The position numbers and the translations under genes are program-made. From the NCBI GenBank assembly GCA_902796885.1, contig CADBQY010000013.1:1-50512 (forward strand): a stretch of 50,512 nucleotides of DNA, written 5' to 3'. Positions 18,373 through 26,486 of the stretch are shown piece by piece. This DNA is from an uncultured Planctomycetota bacterium. Its GTDB lineage: Bacteria; Planctomycetota; Planctomycetia; Pirellulales; Thermoguttaceae. The notes below the pieces were generated by a model. It saw nothing but the letters and a program-made list of their open reading frames with translations, was not told the origin of the DNA and did not search any database. How positions within the stretch are numbered: the stretch's first letter is position 1; every line of letters begins with the position of its first letter.

Positions 18373-19026
18373 TTATTCCCGCCCCCCTTTCGGACGCGCG
18401 GAGAGCCGGCGGGTCACTTCGGTGTAGATCTGAGCGGCGATCGAGTCGGGATCGCGCGCGGCGTCGATTTTCAGCGGGTCGGTGCCGCTCTTCTCGGCGA
18501 GGAAATCGAGCGCCCGGCGGTAACCCGCCTCGACTTTTTTATGGAACGCGATCCCCTTCAGTTCGATACGGTCGAGCGGACGGTCGATCCGCGCCATTCC
18601 GGTCTCGGCGGGGAGGTCCAAAAGAACGGTCAGGTCGGGGAAGCGCCCCTGTACCGCCGCCTGGCCGACCCGCATGATCTCGTCCAGCGGAATTCCGCCG
18701 GCGATTCCCTGGTAGACGAGGGTCGAGAGGAGAAAACGGTCGGCGATCACCACGTTTCCGGCCTCGAGGGCGGGGAGGATCGTCTCGTGGACCATTTCGG
18801 CGCGCGCCGCCATAAAGAGGAGCATCTCGCTTGTGGCGCAGATCTCCATTTCTTCCCGGCCCAGGAGGATTTCGCGAACCGCTTCCCCCAGCCGGGTCGA
18901 GCCGGGGTCGCGGCAGAGAAGGACCGGAATTCCGTCGGCGCGGAGCGAGGCTTCAAGCCGCTTCGCCTGGAGCGATTTTCCGGCGCCGTCGCCGCCGTCG
19001 ATGGTGATAAAAAAACCACGGGTCAT
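18373..19026 (-). CDS. tmk: Thymidylate kinase
   Basis: Phosphorylates dTMP to dTDP. The 217-residue protein has the P-loop GGDGAGKS at residues 11-18, the DR motif in VVIADRFLLSTLVYQG, and LLDLPAETGMARI. The lid region carries few arginines around FHKKVEAGYR. AAAGG lies about 6 bases before the ATG. A probable promoter, TTGCCC-17-CATAAT on the minus strand, lies near 19179-19207. It is followed by the ketosynthase-like gene 108 bases downstream; a weak CCCCTC/GAGGGG hairpin without a T-tract lies in between. Confidence 0.95.
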   Translation of the reverse strand: MTRGFFITIDGGDGAGKSLQAKRLEASLRADGIPVLLCRDPGSTRLGEAVREILLGREEMEICATSEMLLFMAARAEMVHETILPALEAGNVVIADRFLLSTLVYQGIAGGIPLDEIMRVGQAAVQGRFPDLTVLLDLPAETGMARIDRPLDRIELKGIAFHKKVEAGYRRALDFLAEKSGTDPLKIDAARDPDSIAAQIYTEVTRRLSARPKGGRE

Positions 19027-19178
19027 CTGAGCCTTTCTTCCCGGCAGAGGTTCTAAGGAAACCGTTTTTCCCTATTTCGGTCAATTCGGACGAAACGGCG
19101 CACGAGCGCCGCCGACTTTTCGGATTTATCGCCGATGGCGGGTCCTTTCGGAGAGAGTTTACCGCTATTTCGGGTAAT

Positions 19179-19207
19179 ATTATGGTCCGAAACGGCGGAT
19201 CGGGCAA
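19179..19207 (-). promoter_or_regulatory. Probable tmk promoter
   Basis: Minus strand TTGCCC (19202-19207), 17-base spacer, CATAAT (19179-19184), about 150 bases upstream of tmk. The -10 matches at five of six positions and the -35 at four. Confidence 0.5.
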
Positions 19208-19305
19208 CCCCGAGCCCGGGCGAGGCGAACGACGCGTCGGTTGAAAACGGAGTGAAATTCCCCTTTCGAGGAAGAAAAATATTCCGATCTTTTGCGAAAG
19301 TTGAT

Positions 19306-19334
19306 TTGGCAAAATATTCCGATTGTGATAGAAT
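19306..19334 (+). promoter_or_regulatory. Strong extended -10 promoter of the GT2-like gene
   Basis: TTGGCA (19306-19311), exactly 17 bases, then TAGAAT (19329-19334) preceded by TGA, that is, an extended -10 TGn. It lies in an AT-rich patch unlike its surroundings. The 455-base gap 19027-19481 holds this promoter, the tmk promoter, the dyad at 19332-19354 and the hairpin at 19383-19413; no gene is seen in it. Confidence 0.75.
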
Positions 19335-19354
19335 TTACAGGAATTTTGTAAATT
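19332..19354 (+). promoter_or_regulatory. Operator-like dyad AATTTACA-7-TGTAAATT
   Basis: Perfect 8-bp inverted repeat: AATTTACA (19332-19339) and TGTAAATT (19347-19354), with a 7-base spacer. It begins inside the -10 element and covers the expected transcription start, the position of a classic repressor site. One octamer recurs at 18280-18287. Confidence 0.55.
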
Positions 19355-19382
19355 GGGTTGCCGATAACAACTAAGCGACCGC

Positions 19383-19413
19383 GAAAAAGCCGCGTAAACA
19401 GACGGGCTTTTTC
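19383..19413 (+). promoter_or_regulatory. Attenuator-like hairpin in the leader
   Basis: GAAAAAGCC (19383-19391) pairs with GGCTTTTTC (19405-19413). It is a 9-bp stem with the T-run inside its 3' arm. It lies between the promoter and the GTG start at 19482, so it could terminate or attenuate transcription. Confidence 0.5.
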
Positions 19414-19481
19414 CAGTGATTTCGAGCCCCCCCGCGGCGTTTGGCTTCGGGCGGCGGACGACTCCAACGAGGCTGAAAGAA

Positions 19482-20342
19482 GTGACATCGCTCACGATCA
19501 TCATACCGCTGCTAGAAGAGACCGACACCGATCTTTTTGAAGCCACTCTGGTTTCGGTTCTTGAAAATCGTCCCGAAGAGGACGACATTTTGGTGGTCAA
19601 CGCGGCGGGATACGATAATTGCTACGATCTGACCCAGGAAGAAGGGGTAATCTTTTCGCCCGCCGATTCTTCGATCGGTCTGATCGACGCGATCAACTTC
19701 GGCGTTCGAAATTCGACGACTCCCTACGTCTGCCCGATACAGTGCGGCTGCGAGGTCGGCGAGAACTGGGCCCGGCCGGCCCTGACGCGTCTGGCCGAGG
19801 GAGACGCGGCGCTTGTGATTCCGAAGACGCGCAAAATGACCTCGTCGGGTCGCGAACTGACGTCGTTCGGCTACGCTCTTCGCCGCGACGGAGTTCTCCT
19901 CCCTCTGCGCAATGGCAAACTCCCCGCGGGGACGCTCGCCGCGCCCAGTTTGGCGGGCGCGTTTTTCCGGCGTCAGGCGCTTCTCGACCTGGGGCTCTTC
20001 CAGCCGGAACTCGGACCGATGGCGTTCGCCGATATGGCGCTTTTGTGCGACGAGGCTGGGTACGGCGTCTGTTTCGAGCCGGATTCGATTTTAACCTACA
20101 GCGCCGCCCTCTTTCCGGCGCTCGGCGCCAGCGACCGACTGACGGCGCAGGAGGCGCTTTTCCGGCGCTGGGCGGGGGTCTGGAAGGAACGCGCCCAAAG
20201 CCATGCCTGGCGTCTGTTCAAAGAAAAGCTTTTCGGCGGCGCCGCGGTGCGCCGCGCCTACGCCCTGGCGAAAGAGACGATCGACGCGCCGCGTCCCGAA
20301 CAGCTTCTGGCCGCCGCGCGAAGCGGCGAAGGACGCGAGTAA
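19482..20342 (+). CDS. GT2-like glycosyltransferase-fold protein, DXD motif altered
   Basis: 286-residue protein with a GT-A, family 2-like fold: N-terminal SLTIIIPLLEETDTDLFEAT, the sugar-nucleotide region IGLIDAINFGVRNSTTPYV, and the acceptor-side GAFFRRQALLDLGLF. Where GT2 enzymes have a DXD-type motif, this protein reads CPIQCGCEVGENW, without the metal-binding aspartates. Activity as a normal glycosyltransferase is therefore doubtful. The start chosen is GTG 19482 with GAGG nine bases upstream; an in-frame GTG at 19416 has no ribosome binding site and would begin just after the leader hairpin. No membrane helix is visible. Neighbouring genes do not suggest a polysaccharide locus. Confidence 0.7.
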   Translation: MTSLTIIIPLLEETDTDLFEATLVSVLENRPEEDDILVVNAAGYDNCYDLTQEEGVIFSPADSSIGLIDAINFGVRNSTTPYVCPIQCGCEVGENWARPALTRLAEGDAALVIPKTRKMTSSGRELTSFGYALRRDGVLLPLRNGKLPAGTLAAPSLAGAFFRRQALLDLGLFQPELGPMAFADMALLCDEAGYGVCFEPDSILTYSAALFPALGASDRLTAQEALFRRWAGVWKERAQSHAWRLFKEKLFGGAAVRRAYALAKETIDAPRPEQLLAAARSGEGRE

Positions 20343-20437
20343 CTCTTTCCGCGACCGTTCCTCTCTCGGCGGACCCTTTTGCGTCGGTCTGCCGCGTTTT
20401 TTCTTCGCCCCCTATATATCAAAAGGGGCCGTTGCGG

Positions 20438-20443
20438 TATAAT
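20438..20443 (+). promoter_or_regulatory. Consensus -10 box upstream of leuC
   Basis: A perfect TATAAT 77 bases before the leuC ATG, in the only AT-rich stretch of the gap. No recognisable -35 is present at 15-19 bases, so an activator or an alternative spacing is possible. No leucine-rich leader peptide was found. Confidence 0.45.
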
Positions 20444-20520
20444 AACCCCGTTCGTTAGCCGACACGCGGGCGGCTGCTCCGTTTCCCGCCGCGATTGTTT
20501 CCAGAAAGGAAAAACTGACC

Positions 20521-21939
20521 ATGGATTCTCAGCGTCCCCAGACGATGTACGACAAAATTTGGGCACGGCATATCGTTCGCGAAGAGACCGACGGCGACGT
20601 CCTTCTCTACATTGATCAGCAGCTCTGTCACGAGGTCACCAGTCCGCAGGCGTTCGAGGGGATGCGTCTGGCCGGGCGGAAGGTCCGCCGGCCCGAAAGG
20701 ACGATGGCGGTGGTCGACCACAACGTTCCGACAACCGACCGAAGCCAGCCGATCACCGACGAGATCTCGCGCAAACAGATCGAGACGCTTCGCGCCAATT
20801 GCGCCGAGTTCGGGATACGTCTCTATGATATTCACGACCCGCTTCAGGGGGTGATTCATGTGGTCGGGCCCGAGCAGGGGTACACCCGTCCGGGAATGAC
20901 GATCGTCTGCGGCGACAGCCACACAGCCACCCACGGCGCGTTCGGCGCCCTGGCGTTCGGGATCGGCACGAGCGAGGTCGAGCACGTGCTCGCCACTCAG
21001 ACGATCCGTCAGAAGAAGAGCCGTACCATGCGAATCGACTGCGACGGCGTTTTGGCGCCCCACGTGACGGCGAAAGACCTCATCCTTTACATTATCAGCA
21101 AGATGACCACCGCCGGCGGGGCGGGGTACGTGGTCGAGTTCACCGGCAGCGCGTTCCGCGCCCTTTCGATGGAAGGGCGGATGACCGTCTGCAATATGGC
21201 GATCGAAATGGGCGCTCGGTCCGGGATGATCGCCCCGGACGAGACCACCTTCGATTTTCTGAAAGGGAAACCGGGGGTTCCAACCGGCGAGGAATTTGAC
21301 CGGCTCGTCGCCGACTGGAAGAGCCTGGCGACCGACCCGGGCGCCGCGTTCGATAAGGTCGTGAAATTTCACGCTTCCGACGTCGCGCCGATGGTGACCT
21401 GGGGAACGAATCCCGCTCAGGGAGTCGCGGTGACCGCCGACGTTCCCGGTCCCGACGATTTCGAGAATCCCGACGAAAAGAAAATGGCCGCCGCCGCTCT
21501 GGAATACATGGGTCTCGAAGCGGGCCAGCCGATCGAGTCGATTCGTCCCGACACGGTTTTCATCGGTTCGTGTACAAACGGCCGGCTCGAAGATTTTCGC
21601 GCTGCCGCGGCTGTACTGAAAGGGTACAAAGTCGCGCCGAATATCCGCGCGCTGGCGGTCCCCGGCAGCGGCGTGGTCAAACGGCTTGCCGAAGAGGAAG
21701 GTCTCGATAAGATTTTCGTCGAAGCCGGTTTCGAGTGGCGCGAACCGGGCTGCTCGATGTGTCTGGCGATGAACCCCGACAAGATCGAGCCGGGTGAGCG
21801 CTGCGCCGGGACGAGCAACCGCAACTTCGAAGGACGGATGGGAAAGGGCGGGCGAACCCACCTGGTCTCTCCCGAAATGGCGGCGGCCGCGGCGGTCGCG
21901 GGGCATTTCACCGACGTCCGCAACTGGAAGTTTAACTGA
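20521..21939 (+). CDS. leuC: 3-isopropylmalate dehydratase large subunit
   Basis: Catalytic, iron-sulfur subunit of isopropylmalate isomerase in leucine synthesis, 472 residues. The three [4Fe-4S] ligands are C351 in SCTNGR, and C411 and C414 in CSMC. The aconitase-family signatures [20 protein letters not shown] and HVLATQTI are present. AAAGGA precedes the ATG. leuD follows 72 bases downstream on the same strand and is needed for an active heterodimer. No leuA, leuB or ilv gene is in the window, so the leucine pathway is split. Confidence 0.97.
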   Translation: MDSQRPQTMYDKIWARHIVREETDGDVLLYIDQQLCHEVTSPQAFEGMRLAGRKVRRPERTMAVVDHNVPTTDRSQPITDEISRKQIETLRANCAEFGIRLYDIHDPLQGVIHVVGPEQGYTRPGMTIVCGDSHTATHGAFGALAFGIGTSEVEHVLATQTIRQKKSRTMRIDCDGVLAPHVTAKDLILYIISKMTTAGGAGYVVEFTGSAFRALSMEGRMTVCNMAIEMGARSGMIAPDETTFDFLKGKPGVPTGEEFDRLVADWKSLATDPGAAFDKVVKFHASDVAPMVTWGTNPAQGVAVTADVPGPDDFENPDEKKMAAAALEYMGLEAGQPIESIRPDTVFIGSCTNGRLEDFRAAAAVLKGYKVAPNIRALAVPGSGVVKRLAEEEGLDKIFVEAGFEWREPGCSMCLAMNPDKIEPGERCAGTSNRNFEGRMGKGGRTHLVSPEMAAAAAVAGHFTDVRNWKFN

Positions 21940-22011
21940 AAACGCAAAGAGACATAACACACAAGCGGCGGACCGGCTCGGACGGCCGTCATTTTATAAA
22001 GGAAACGACCG

Positions 22012-22605
22012 ATGAAACCTTTTACCAAACATACCGGAATTGTCGTTCCGATGGACCGCAGCGACGTCGACACCGACCAGCTCGTCCCGAAACAGTTTCT
22101 CAAGCGGATCGAACGGAGCGGGTTCGGCAAGTTCCTCTTCTACGACTGGCGCTACCTGGACGACGGGAGCGACAACCCGGAATTCGAGCTGAACTTTCCG
22201 CAATACAAAGGGGCGACGATCCTTTTGGCGCGGCGCAATTTCGGCTGCGGATCGAGCCGCGAACACGCGCCGTGGGCGGTCGCCGACTACGGGTTCCGCG
22301 TGGTGATCGCCTCGAGTTTCGCCGACATCTTCTTCAACAACTCGTTCAAAAACGGGATCCTGCTGGTTCGGCTTTCCGAGAAGGAGATCGACGATCTGTT
22401 CAAGCGGGCCGCCGAGCACGAAGGCTATAAGCTGACGGTCGATCTGGAAGCGAAAAAGATCACCGACGATTACGGACTCGTTCAGCCGTTCGAAATCGAC
22501 GAATTCCGCCGAACCCGCCTTCTGCAGGGGCTCGACGATATCGCGCTGACCCTTCAAAACGAAGCGGATATCGCCGCCTACGAGAGCGCGCACGGCATCT
22601 GCTGA
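22012..22605 (+). CDS. leuD: 3-isopropylmalate dehydratase small subunit
   Basis: Small swivelling subunit of isopropylmalate isomerase, 197 residues. It starts [20 protein letters not shown], with the typical [20 protein letters not shown] and [25 protein letters not shown] lies nine bases before the ATG. It forms an operon with leuC and is closed by a perfect-stem terminator 23 bases after the stop. Confidence 0.97.
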   Translation: MKPFTKHTGIVVPMDRSDVDTDQLVPKQFLKRIERSGFGKFLFYDWRYLDDGSDNPEFELNFPQYKGATILLARRNFGCGSSREHAPWAVADYGFRVVIASSFADIFFNNSFKNGILLVRLSEKEIDDLFKRAAEHEGYKLTVDLEAKKITDDYGLVQPFEIDEFRRTRLLQGLDDIALTLQNEADIAAYESAHGIC

Positions 22606-22627
22606 AATACACGCGGTTTGGAACACA

Positions 22628-22664
22628 AAAAACGGCTCCGTCCGAAAAGCGGAGCCGTTTTTTT
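22628..22664. terminator. Bidirectional terminator between leuD and the zinc operon
   Basis: A 13-bp perfect stem, 22628-22640 with 22650-22662 (core ACGGCTCCG/CGGAGCCGT), with a 9-base loop, an A-run before it and a T-run after it. It can end leuCD on the plus strand and, at the same time, the convergent zinc operon whose last gene stops at 22681. Confidence 0.93.
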
Positions 22665-22680
22665 GTCCGCACCGCGTTCC

Positions 22681-23406
22681 CTACCGAAGTTCGGCTCCTT
22701 TGAGGGTAAAGTGAGGCTTGTACTTCTTGTAGTACCGTTCAAAAACGCCGACGACGGTGACGACGGCTCCCGCTTCGGGTAGCGCGGCCGTCTCTTTCGG
22801 CTCGAATTCGATCTCGGCGGTGCAGCAGCCGGATTCGTCTTTGACCGCGCAGGCGTAGACGCGCTCCTGGGGGTTCTCCTCGTCGTAGACCGCCAGCTCG
22901 CCGGTCATTTTCACCGTTTTCCCGATATAGTCCTGGGGGACGTTTGTCATCTCGTAGACTTTCGGATAGAGGACCGTGACCGAAAGAGGGGTCAGGTCGA
23001 CCTCGACGTTTTCGAGGGAGACGTCGGCGGTTTCCGCTTCGGCGGCGGGAACGCTTTCTTCGGCCGGCACAGGCTCGGAAGTCTCGACGGCCGTCGCGGC
23101 CTGCGTTTCGGCGGCAGGAACGCTTTCTTCAGCCGGCACAGGCTCGGAAGTCTCGACGGCCGTCGCGGTCTGCGTTTCGGCGGACTCGGACGCGGGAACG
23201 TCGGCGTTTTCCGCCGCCGGCTCGGCTTGTTCCTTGCCGGTAAGGCGGTCCGCCTCGGCCATTCTCGCCTCGAGAACGGAGCTGACCCCGGCGGGGCCGT
23301 TCTTCGGCGGGGGCGAAGTTTTTCCGCCGTCCCCGCATCCCGGAAGGAGAGAAAGCAAAAGCGCCGCGGCGCAAATCAGAACATATTCTCTTTTTACGTG
23401 TTTCAT
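22681..23406 (-). CDS. Lipoprotein with OB-like domain in the zinc-uptake operon
   Basis: 241-residue lipoprotein: signal with lipobox LLPGC (Cys24), then an Ala/Glu/Pro/Val-rich linker (about 45-140) holding a tandem 23-residue repeat, then a compact C-terminal domain (about 145-241). The domain reads YIGKTVKMTGELAVYDEENP, ESGCCTAEIEFEP and VVTVVGVFERYYKKYKPHF. This pattern resembles the OB-like domain with a CC motif found in zinc-associated DUF1980/YcgQ-type proteins; that comparison is from memory. Its ATG overlaps the stop of the permease gene (ATGA), so it is co-translated with znuB. A role in periplasmic metal handling is an inference. Start MKHVKREYVL at 23406. Confidence 0.75.
   Translation of the reverse strand: MKHVKREYVLICAAALLLSLLPGCGDGGKTSPPPKNGPAGVSSVLEARMAEADRLTGKEQAEPAAENADVPASESAETQTATAVETSEPVPAEESVPAAETQAATAVETSEPVPAEESVPAAEAETADVSLENVEVDLTPLSVTVLYPKVYEMTNVPQDYIGKTVKMTGELAVYDEENPQERVYACAVKDESGCCTAEIEFEPKETAALPEAGAVVTVVGVFERYYKKYKPHFTLKGAELR
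23045..23181 (-). repeat. 69-bp tandem duplication inside the lipoprotein linker
   Basis: Two nearly identical 69-bp units, starting near 23048 and 23117, encode the 23-residue repeat around TAVETSEPVPAEESVPAAE. The copies differ at only a few bases, which points to a recent duplication or conversion. It lengthens the linker without shifting the frame. Confidence 0.85.
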
Positions 23407-24287
23407 AGACGGATAACTCCTTTGACGGCTCCGATTCCCCAGCAGAGCCCGAACATTGCCGCGTCGACGGTGACGATGGTCGAGCCGACCGGGGTGCCGG
23501 CCAGAATGGCGATCAACATGCCGGTCAGCGCGCCGAGGACCGAAAGAACGGCCGAACAGACGGTGACCGATTTGAATGTGCGGAAAAGACGCATCGCCGA
23601 AAGGGCGGGGAAGATGATCAGCGCCGAGATCAGAAGCGAGCCGACCAGGTTCATCGCCAGAACGATGATGACGGCGATCACGACCGCGACGAGCAGGTTG
23701 CAGACGCCGGCGTTCGTTCCGGTGGCCTTCGCGAAATCTTCGTCGAACGTGACGGCGAAAATTTTGTTGTAAAACAACACGAAGACGAGGATCACCGCGC
23801 CCGAGAAAATCACCGAAAGCCGGACGTCCCGCGCCGAAAGGGTCAGAATCGAGGTCGATCCGAAGAGAGTGCTGCAGACGTCTCCCGAAAGGTTCGCCGA
23901 CTTTGAAAAGATGTTCATCAGCATATAGCCGAAAGCCAGCGAACCGACCGAGATCATCGCGACGGCGGCGTCCCCCTTGATTCTGGCGCTCTGACCGCCC
24001 CGCAGGAGGAGAACCGCGCTGATGATCGTGAGCAGCATGACCGCCGCCATCTGGTTGGTGAAATTCAGGACCGCCGCGATCGCCATCGCGCCGAACGCGA
24101 CGTGCGAAAGCCCGTCTCCGATCAGCGAGAAGCGCTTGAGAACCAGCGTGACGCCCAGAAGGGACGAGCAAAGGGCGATCAGAACGCCGACGACCAGCGC
24201 GTGCCGGACAAACGGGTACTCCATATACATCGCGAGCTTGTCGTACAGTTCCGACAGAGACGCCGCGAAGATTTCACATCCTAACAT
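23403..24287 (-). CDS. znuB: Zinc/manganese-type ABC transporter permease
   Basis: Permease of an ABC-3 family metal importer, 294 residues with eight or nine hydrophobic helices. Family features include YPFVRHALVVGVLIALCSSLLG, SLIGDGLSHVAFGAMAIA and VGSLLISALIIFPALSAMRL. The start is ATG 24287 (MLGCEIFAAS), with AAGGAGGG ideally placed upstream; it overlaps the ATPase gene by seven bases. Its stop overlaps the lipoprotein start by four bases. Zinc rather than manganese is inferred from the His/Asp-rich loop of the binding protein. Confidence 0.92.
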   Translation of the reverse strand: MLGCEIFAASLSELYDKLAMYMEYPFVRHALVVGVLIALCSSLLGVTLVLKRFSLIGDGLSHVAFGAMAIAAVLNFTNQMAAVMLLTIISAVLLLRGGQSARIKGDAAVAMISVGSLAFGYMLMNIFSKSANLSGDVCSTLFGSTSILTLSARDVRLSVIFSGAVILVFVLFYNKIFAVTFDEDFAKATGTNAGVCNLLVAVVIAVIIVLAMNLVGSLLISALIIFPALSAMRLFRTFKSVTVCSAVLSVLGALTGMLIAILAGTPVGSTIVTVDAAMFGLCWGIGAVKGVIRL

Positions 24288-24994
24288 GACGCGCCCTCCT
24301 TTCGGCCGGCGCCGAAGATTTTTCCGGCGTCGCTTTGCAGGTACTCCCTCTTCGAACCGAAGAAGAGGGGATTCCCCAGATGCAGAATATGCGTGGCCCA
24401 CCGGAGCGCCGCGTCAATGTCGTGCGAGATCATGACGATCGTGATCCCGTCTTCGTTAAGCGTGGCGATCAGTCGGTACATCTCTTCGGTGACCTTCGGA
24501 TCGAGTCCGGAAACCGGTTCGTCCAACAGGAGAAGTTTTCGCGTGGCGCAGAGGGCCCTCGCCAGAAGAACGCGCTGTTGCTGTCCGCCGGAGAGATCGC
24601 GGAACGAGCGGCGCGCCAGATCGGCGATTCCCATTTTCGCGATGTTTTCTTCGGCGAGACGCTTTTCCTCTTTGTTGTAGAACGGACGGAGTCCGCAACG
24701 CCCCTGACATCCCGAAAGGACGATCTCCCGCACCGAGGCGGGAAAATCCTTCTGGACGACCGTCTGCTGCGGAAGGTAGCCGATCTCGTTCGGTTTCAGG
24801 CCGTCGCCCGGGACGATTCGACCGGAAAGCGGGGGCCGGAGTCCCAGGAGCGTTTTCATCAGCGTCGTCTTTCCCGAACCGTTTTCTCCGACCACACAGA
24901 GGTAATCCCCTTTGTTGACCGTAAAGTTCAGATCGGCGACAACCGGACGCGACTCGTAGCCGAGCGAAAGGTTTTCGGCGGTGAGGAGTGCCAT
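24281..24994 (-). CDS. znuC: Zinc/manganese-type ABC transporter ATP-binding protein
   Basis: 237-residue ATPase of the metal importer. Walker A is VGENGSGKTTLMKTL, the signature LSGGQQQRVLLARALCA, and Walker B LLLLDEPVSGLD, followed by the switch-histidine region in MISHDIDAAL. GYLPQQTVVQKDFPASVREIV is typical of ZnuC/MntA-like ATPases. The C-terminus is long and basic. It lies 22 bases after the binding-protein gene and overlaps znuB by seven bases, in a compact operon. Confidence 0.93.
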   Translation of the reverse strand: MALLTAENLSLGYESRPVVADLNFTVNKGDYLCVVGENGSGKTTLMKTLLGLRPPLSGRIVPGDGLKPNEIGYLPQQTVVQKDFPASVREIVLSGCQGRCGLRPFYNKEEKRLAEENIAKMGIADLARRSFRDLSGGQQQRVLLARALCATRKLLLLDEPVSGLDPKVTEEMYRLIATLNEDGITIVMISHDIDAALRWATHILHLGNPLFFGSKREYLQSDAGKIFGAGRKEGASC

Positions 24995-25016
24995 CTTCGG
25001 TTTTCCTTTCTCTGTC

Positions 25017-26036
25017 TTATTTCAGCGCCTCTTTCAGCACGTTCAGATTCTTTTCCATGATTTCGAGGTAGTCGGCGCCGCTGCGAACGGCGTCGGCCGT
25101 CACCGACTGCATCGAGTCGAGCGTCAGAATCTGTTGGTTTTTTGCGGCGGTGTTCTGAACGATCGTTTCGGCGATTTTATGGTTCGTCCCTTCGATGGTC
25201 ATGACCGCGTGTAGCGAAAGTTCGTCGGCTTTTTTCGCCAGGAAAGTGATCGTTTCGAAACTCGCTTCCGTTTCGGCCGAGCAACCGGCGAACGCGGCGT
25301 AGTAGGAAAGACCGTAGTCGTCGGCCAGGTAACGGAAGGGGAACCGATCGCCGAAAAGGAGAGTCTTGACCGGAGCTTCGGATACCGCCGTACGGTAGCG
25401 GGCGTCGAGGTCTTTGATCTTTTCCGTATAACTTGCGGCGTTCCGATTGTAAAGTTCGGCGTTCGCCGGATCGATCGTTTTCAGCGCGTCGGCGATCCGT
25501 CCGACCAGAAGCGGAGCGTTGCGGAGCGAAAGCCAGATATGCTCGTCGTATTCGGGACCGTCCTCGTGGTGATCGCCGTCATCGTGATTATCGCCGTCAT
25601 CGTGGTGATCGCTGTCCTCGTGGTGATGAGTTTCCATCCCTTCGACGATCTCCTCTTCCTTGGCTTTGTCGCCGAGCGTTTCGAGGAGGTTGATCACGAT
25701 TCGTTTTTCGTTGGGGGTTTGTTGCAAGGCTCCCTCGACCCAGTCGTCCGACTCTCCACCGACATAGACGAAAAGGTCGCATTTGGCGATCTTGAGCAGG
25801 TCGTTCGCCGTCGGCTTGTAGCTGTGCAGGTCGACTCCGCTGTCAAGAAGGGTCGTAATATCCGCGCCGGCGGGATTCGTTCCCAGGATGTTTTTCACCC
25901 AGTCGTATTCGGGGAAGATCGTGACCACGATCTGCGGCGCGTCCGCGTTTTCCGGTTTCGGATTGGGGCGGCAGGCGGTCAGTGCGCAGACCGACAAGAT
26001 CGCGGCCGAAGCTAAGAGAAAAAACTTGTGAGTCAT
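25017..26036 (-). CDS. znuA: Metal-binding lipoprotein of the zinc ABC transporter
   Basis: Cluster A-I solute receptor, 339 residues. Signal with lipobox LTAC (Cys22). The N-lobe reads QIVVTIFPEYDWVKNILG and DLHSYKPTANDL, with H87 or so as the first metal ligand. A flexible loop (about residues 139-162) is packed with His and Asp (THHHEDSDHHDDGDNHDDGD), then YDEHIWLSLRNA carries the second ligand. GCSAETEASFETITFLAKKA and MTIEGTN follow in the C-lobe. The His-rich loop is typical of zinc-specific ZnuA. It heads the znuA-znuC-znuB-lipoprotein unit. No convincing Zur box was recognised, only a weak TCTGT/ACAGA dyad upstream. Confidence 0.92.
   Translation of the reverse strand: MTHKFFLLASAAILSVCALTACRPNPKPENADAPQIVVTIFPEYDWVKNILGTNPAGADITTLLDSGVDLHSYKPTANDLLKIAKCDLFVYVGGESDDWVEGALQQTPNEKRIVINLLETLGDKAKEEEIVEGMETHHHEDSDHHDDGDNHDDGDHHEDGPEYDEHIWLSLRNAPLLVGRIADALKTIDPANAELYNRNAASYTEKIKDLDARYRTAVSEAPVKTLLFGDRFPFRYLADDYGLSYYAAFAGCSAETEASFETITFLAKKADELSLHAVMTIEGTNHKIAETIVQNTAAKNQQILTLDSMQSVTADAVRSGADYLEIMEKNLNVLKEALK
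25562..25627 (-). repeat. 18-bp tandem repeat encoding the His/Asp loop of ZnuA
   Basis: About three to four imperfect 18-bp units (core CATCGTGGTGATCGC on the plus strand) encode the His-Asp-rich metal loop. Loop length may vary between strains by slippage, in-frame. Confidence 0.7.
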
Positions 26037-26139
26037 ATTGTCTCCGTTATCTGTTTTGAAAGAAATACAGAACTCTTTTTTAACACGTAAAGAAACGGAT
26101 GTCGCGCACCGGGCGGGTTCGGACGCCGAAAACGGAGAT

Positions 26140-26463
26140 TCATCGGTTTAGACGCGTTTTTTTCGACACCGGCGTCGGGCAAATGAGAAAGAACGCGTCC
26201 CTGCGGGACCGATAGGGAATGAAGTAAACGGCCGCCGCGGCGGCGAGGGGCGGCAGCGCGGCGCCGAAAAGGCGCAGAAGGTCGTCGCACTGATGAAGAC
26301 AGGCGCAGATCGGGCAATCGTCTCCCGCGCAGTCATGATCGGCTTCGAAGAGGCGGAAGAGAGCCGAAAAGAGGATGACGGCCATTAACGCCGCCGCAAC
26401 GGCGAGGCCGATTCTTTTTTCTGTTCTTCCTTCCGACGCGGAACGGTCAGAACCGTGCGACAT
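26140..26463 (-). CDS. Small membrane protein with Cys/His cluster, zinc-locus associated
   Basis: 107-residue protein, MSHGSDRSASEGRTEKR then a membrane helix (about 17-36), a Cys/His cluster and a second helix (about 65-83). The cluster (residues 42-60) reads DHDCAGDDCPICACLHQCD: H43, C45, C50, C53, C55, H57 and C59. This is an obvious metal- or disulfide-forming site next to the membrane. The start is supported by GAGGA eight bases upstream. It lies 23 bases after a Sel1-repeat gene and about 100 before znuA, same strand. I recall similar 'HDC-x4-C-x2-C' small proteins beside zinc transporters in other phyla, but could not check this. A role in zinc capture or sensing is inference. Confidence 0.75.
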   Translation of the reverse strand: MSHGSDRSASEGRTEKRIGLAVAAALMAVILFSALFRLFEADHDCAGDDCPICACLHQCDDLLRLFGAALPPLAAAAAVYFIPYRSRRDAFFLICPTPVSKKTRLNR

Positions 26464-26486
26464 GTCGTTTCCTCTTTCCGTCGAGG

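Noticed and set aside
20444..20520. Leucine attenuator before leuC
   Set aside because: No short frame with leucine codons and no alternative hairpins were found.
25562..25627. Short direct repeats considered as a CRISPR-like array
   Set aside because: Units are 18 bp, contiguous and in-frame, encoding the His/Asp loop of ZnuA; there are no spacers or cas genes.
26037..26139. Zur box upstream of znuA
   Set aside because: Only a weak TCTGT/ACAGA dyad with a 12-13-base spacer was found; it does not resemble known Zur sites.
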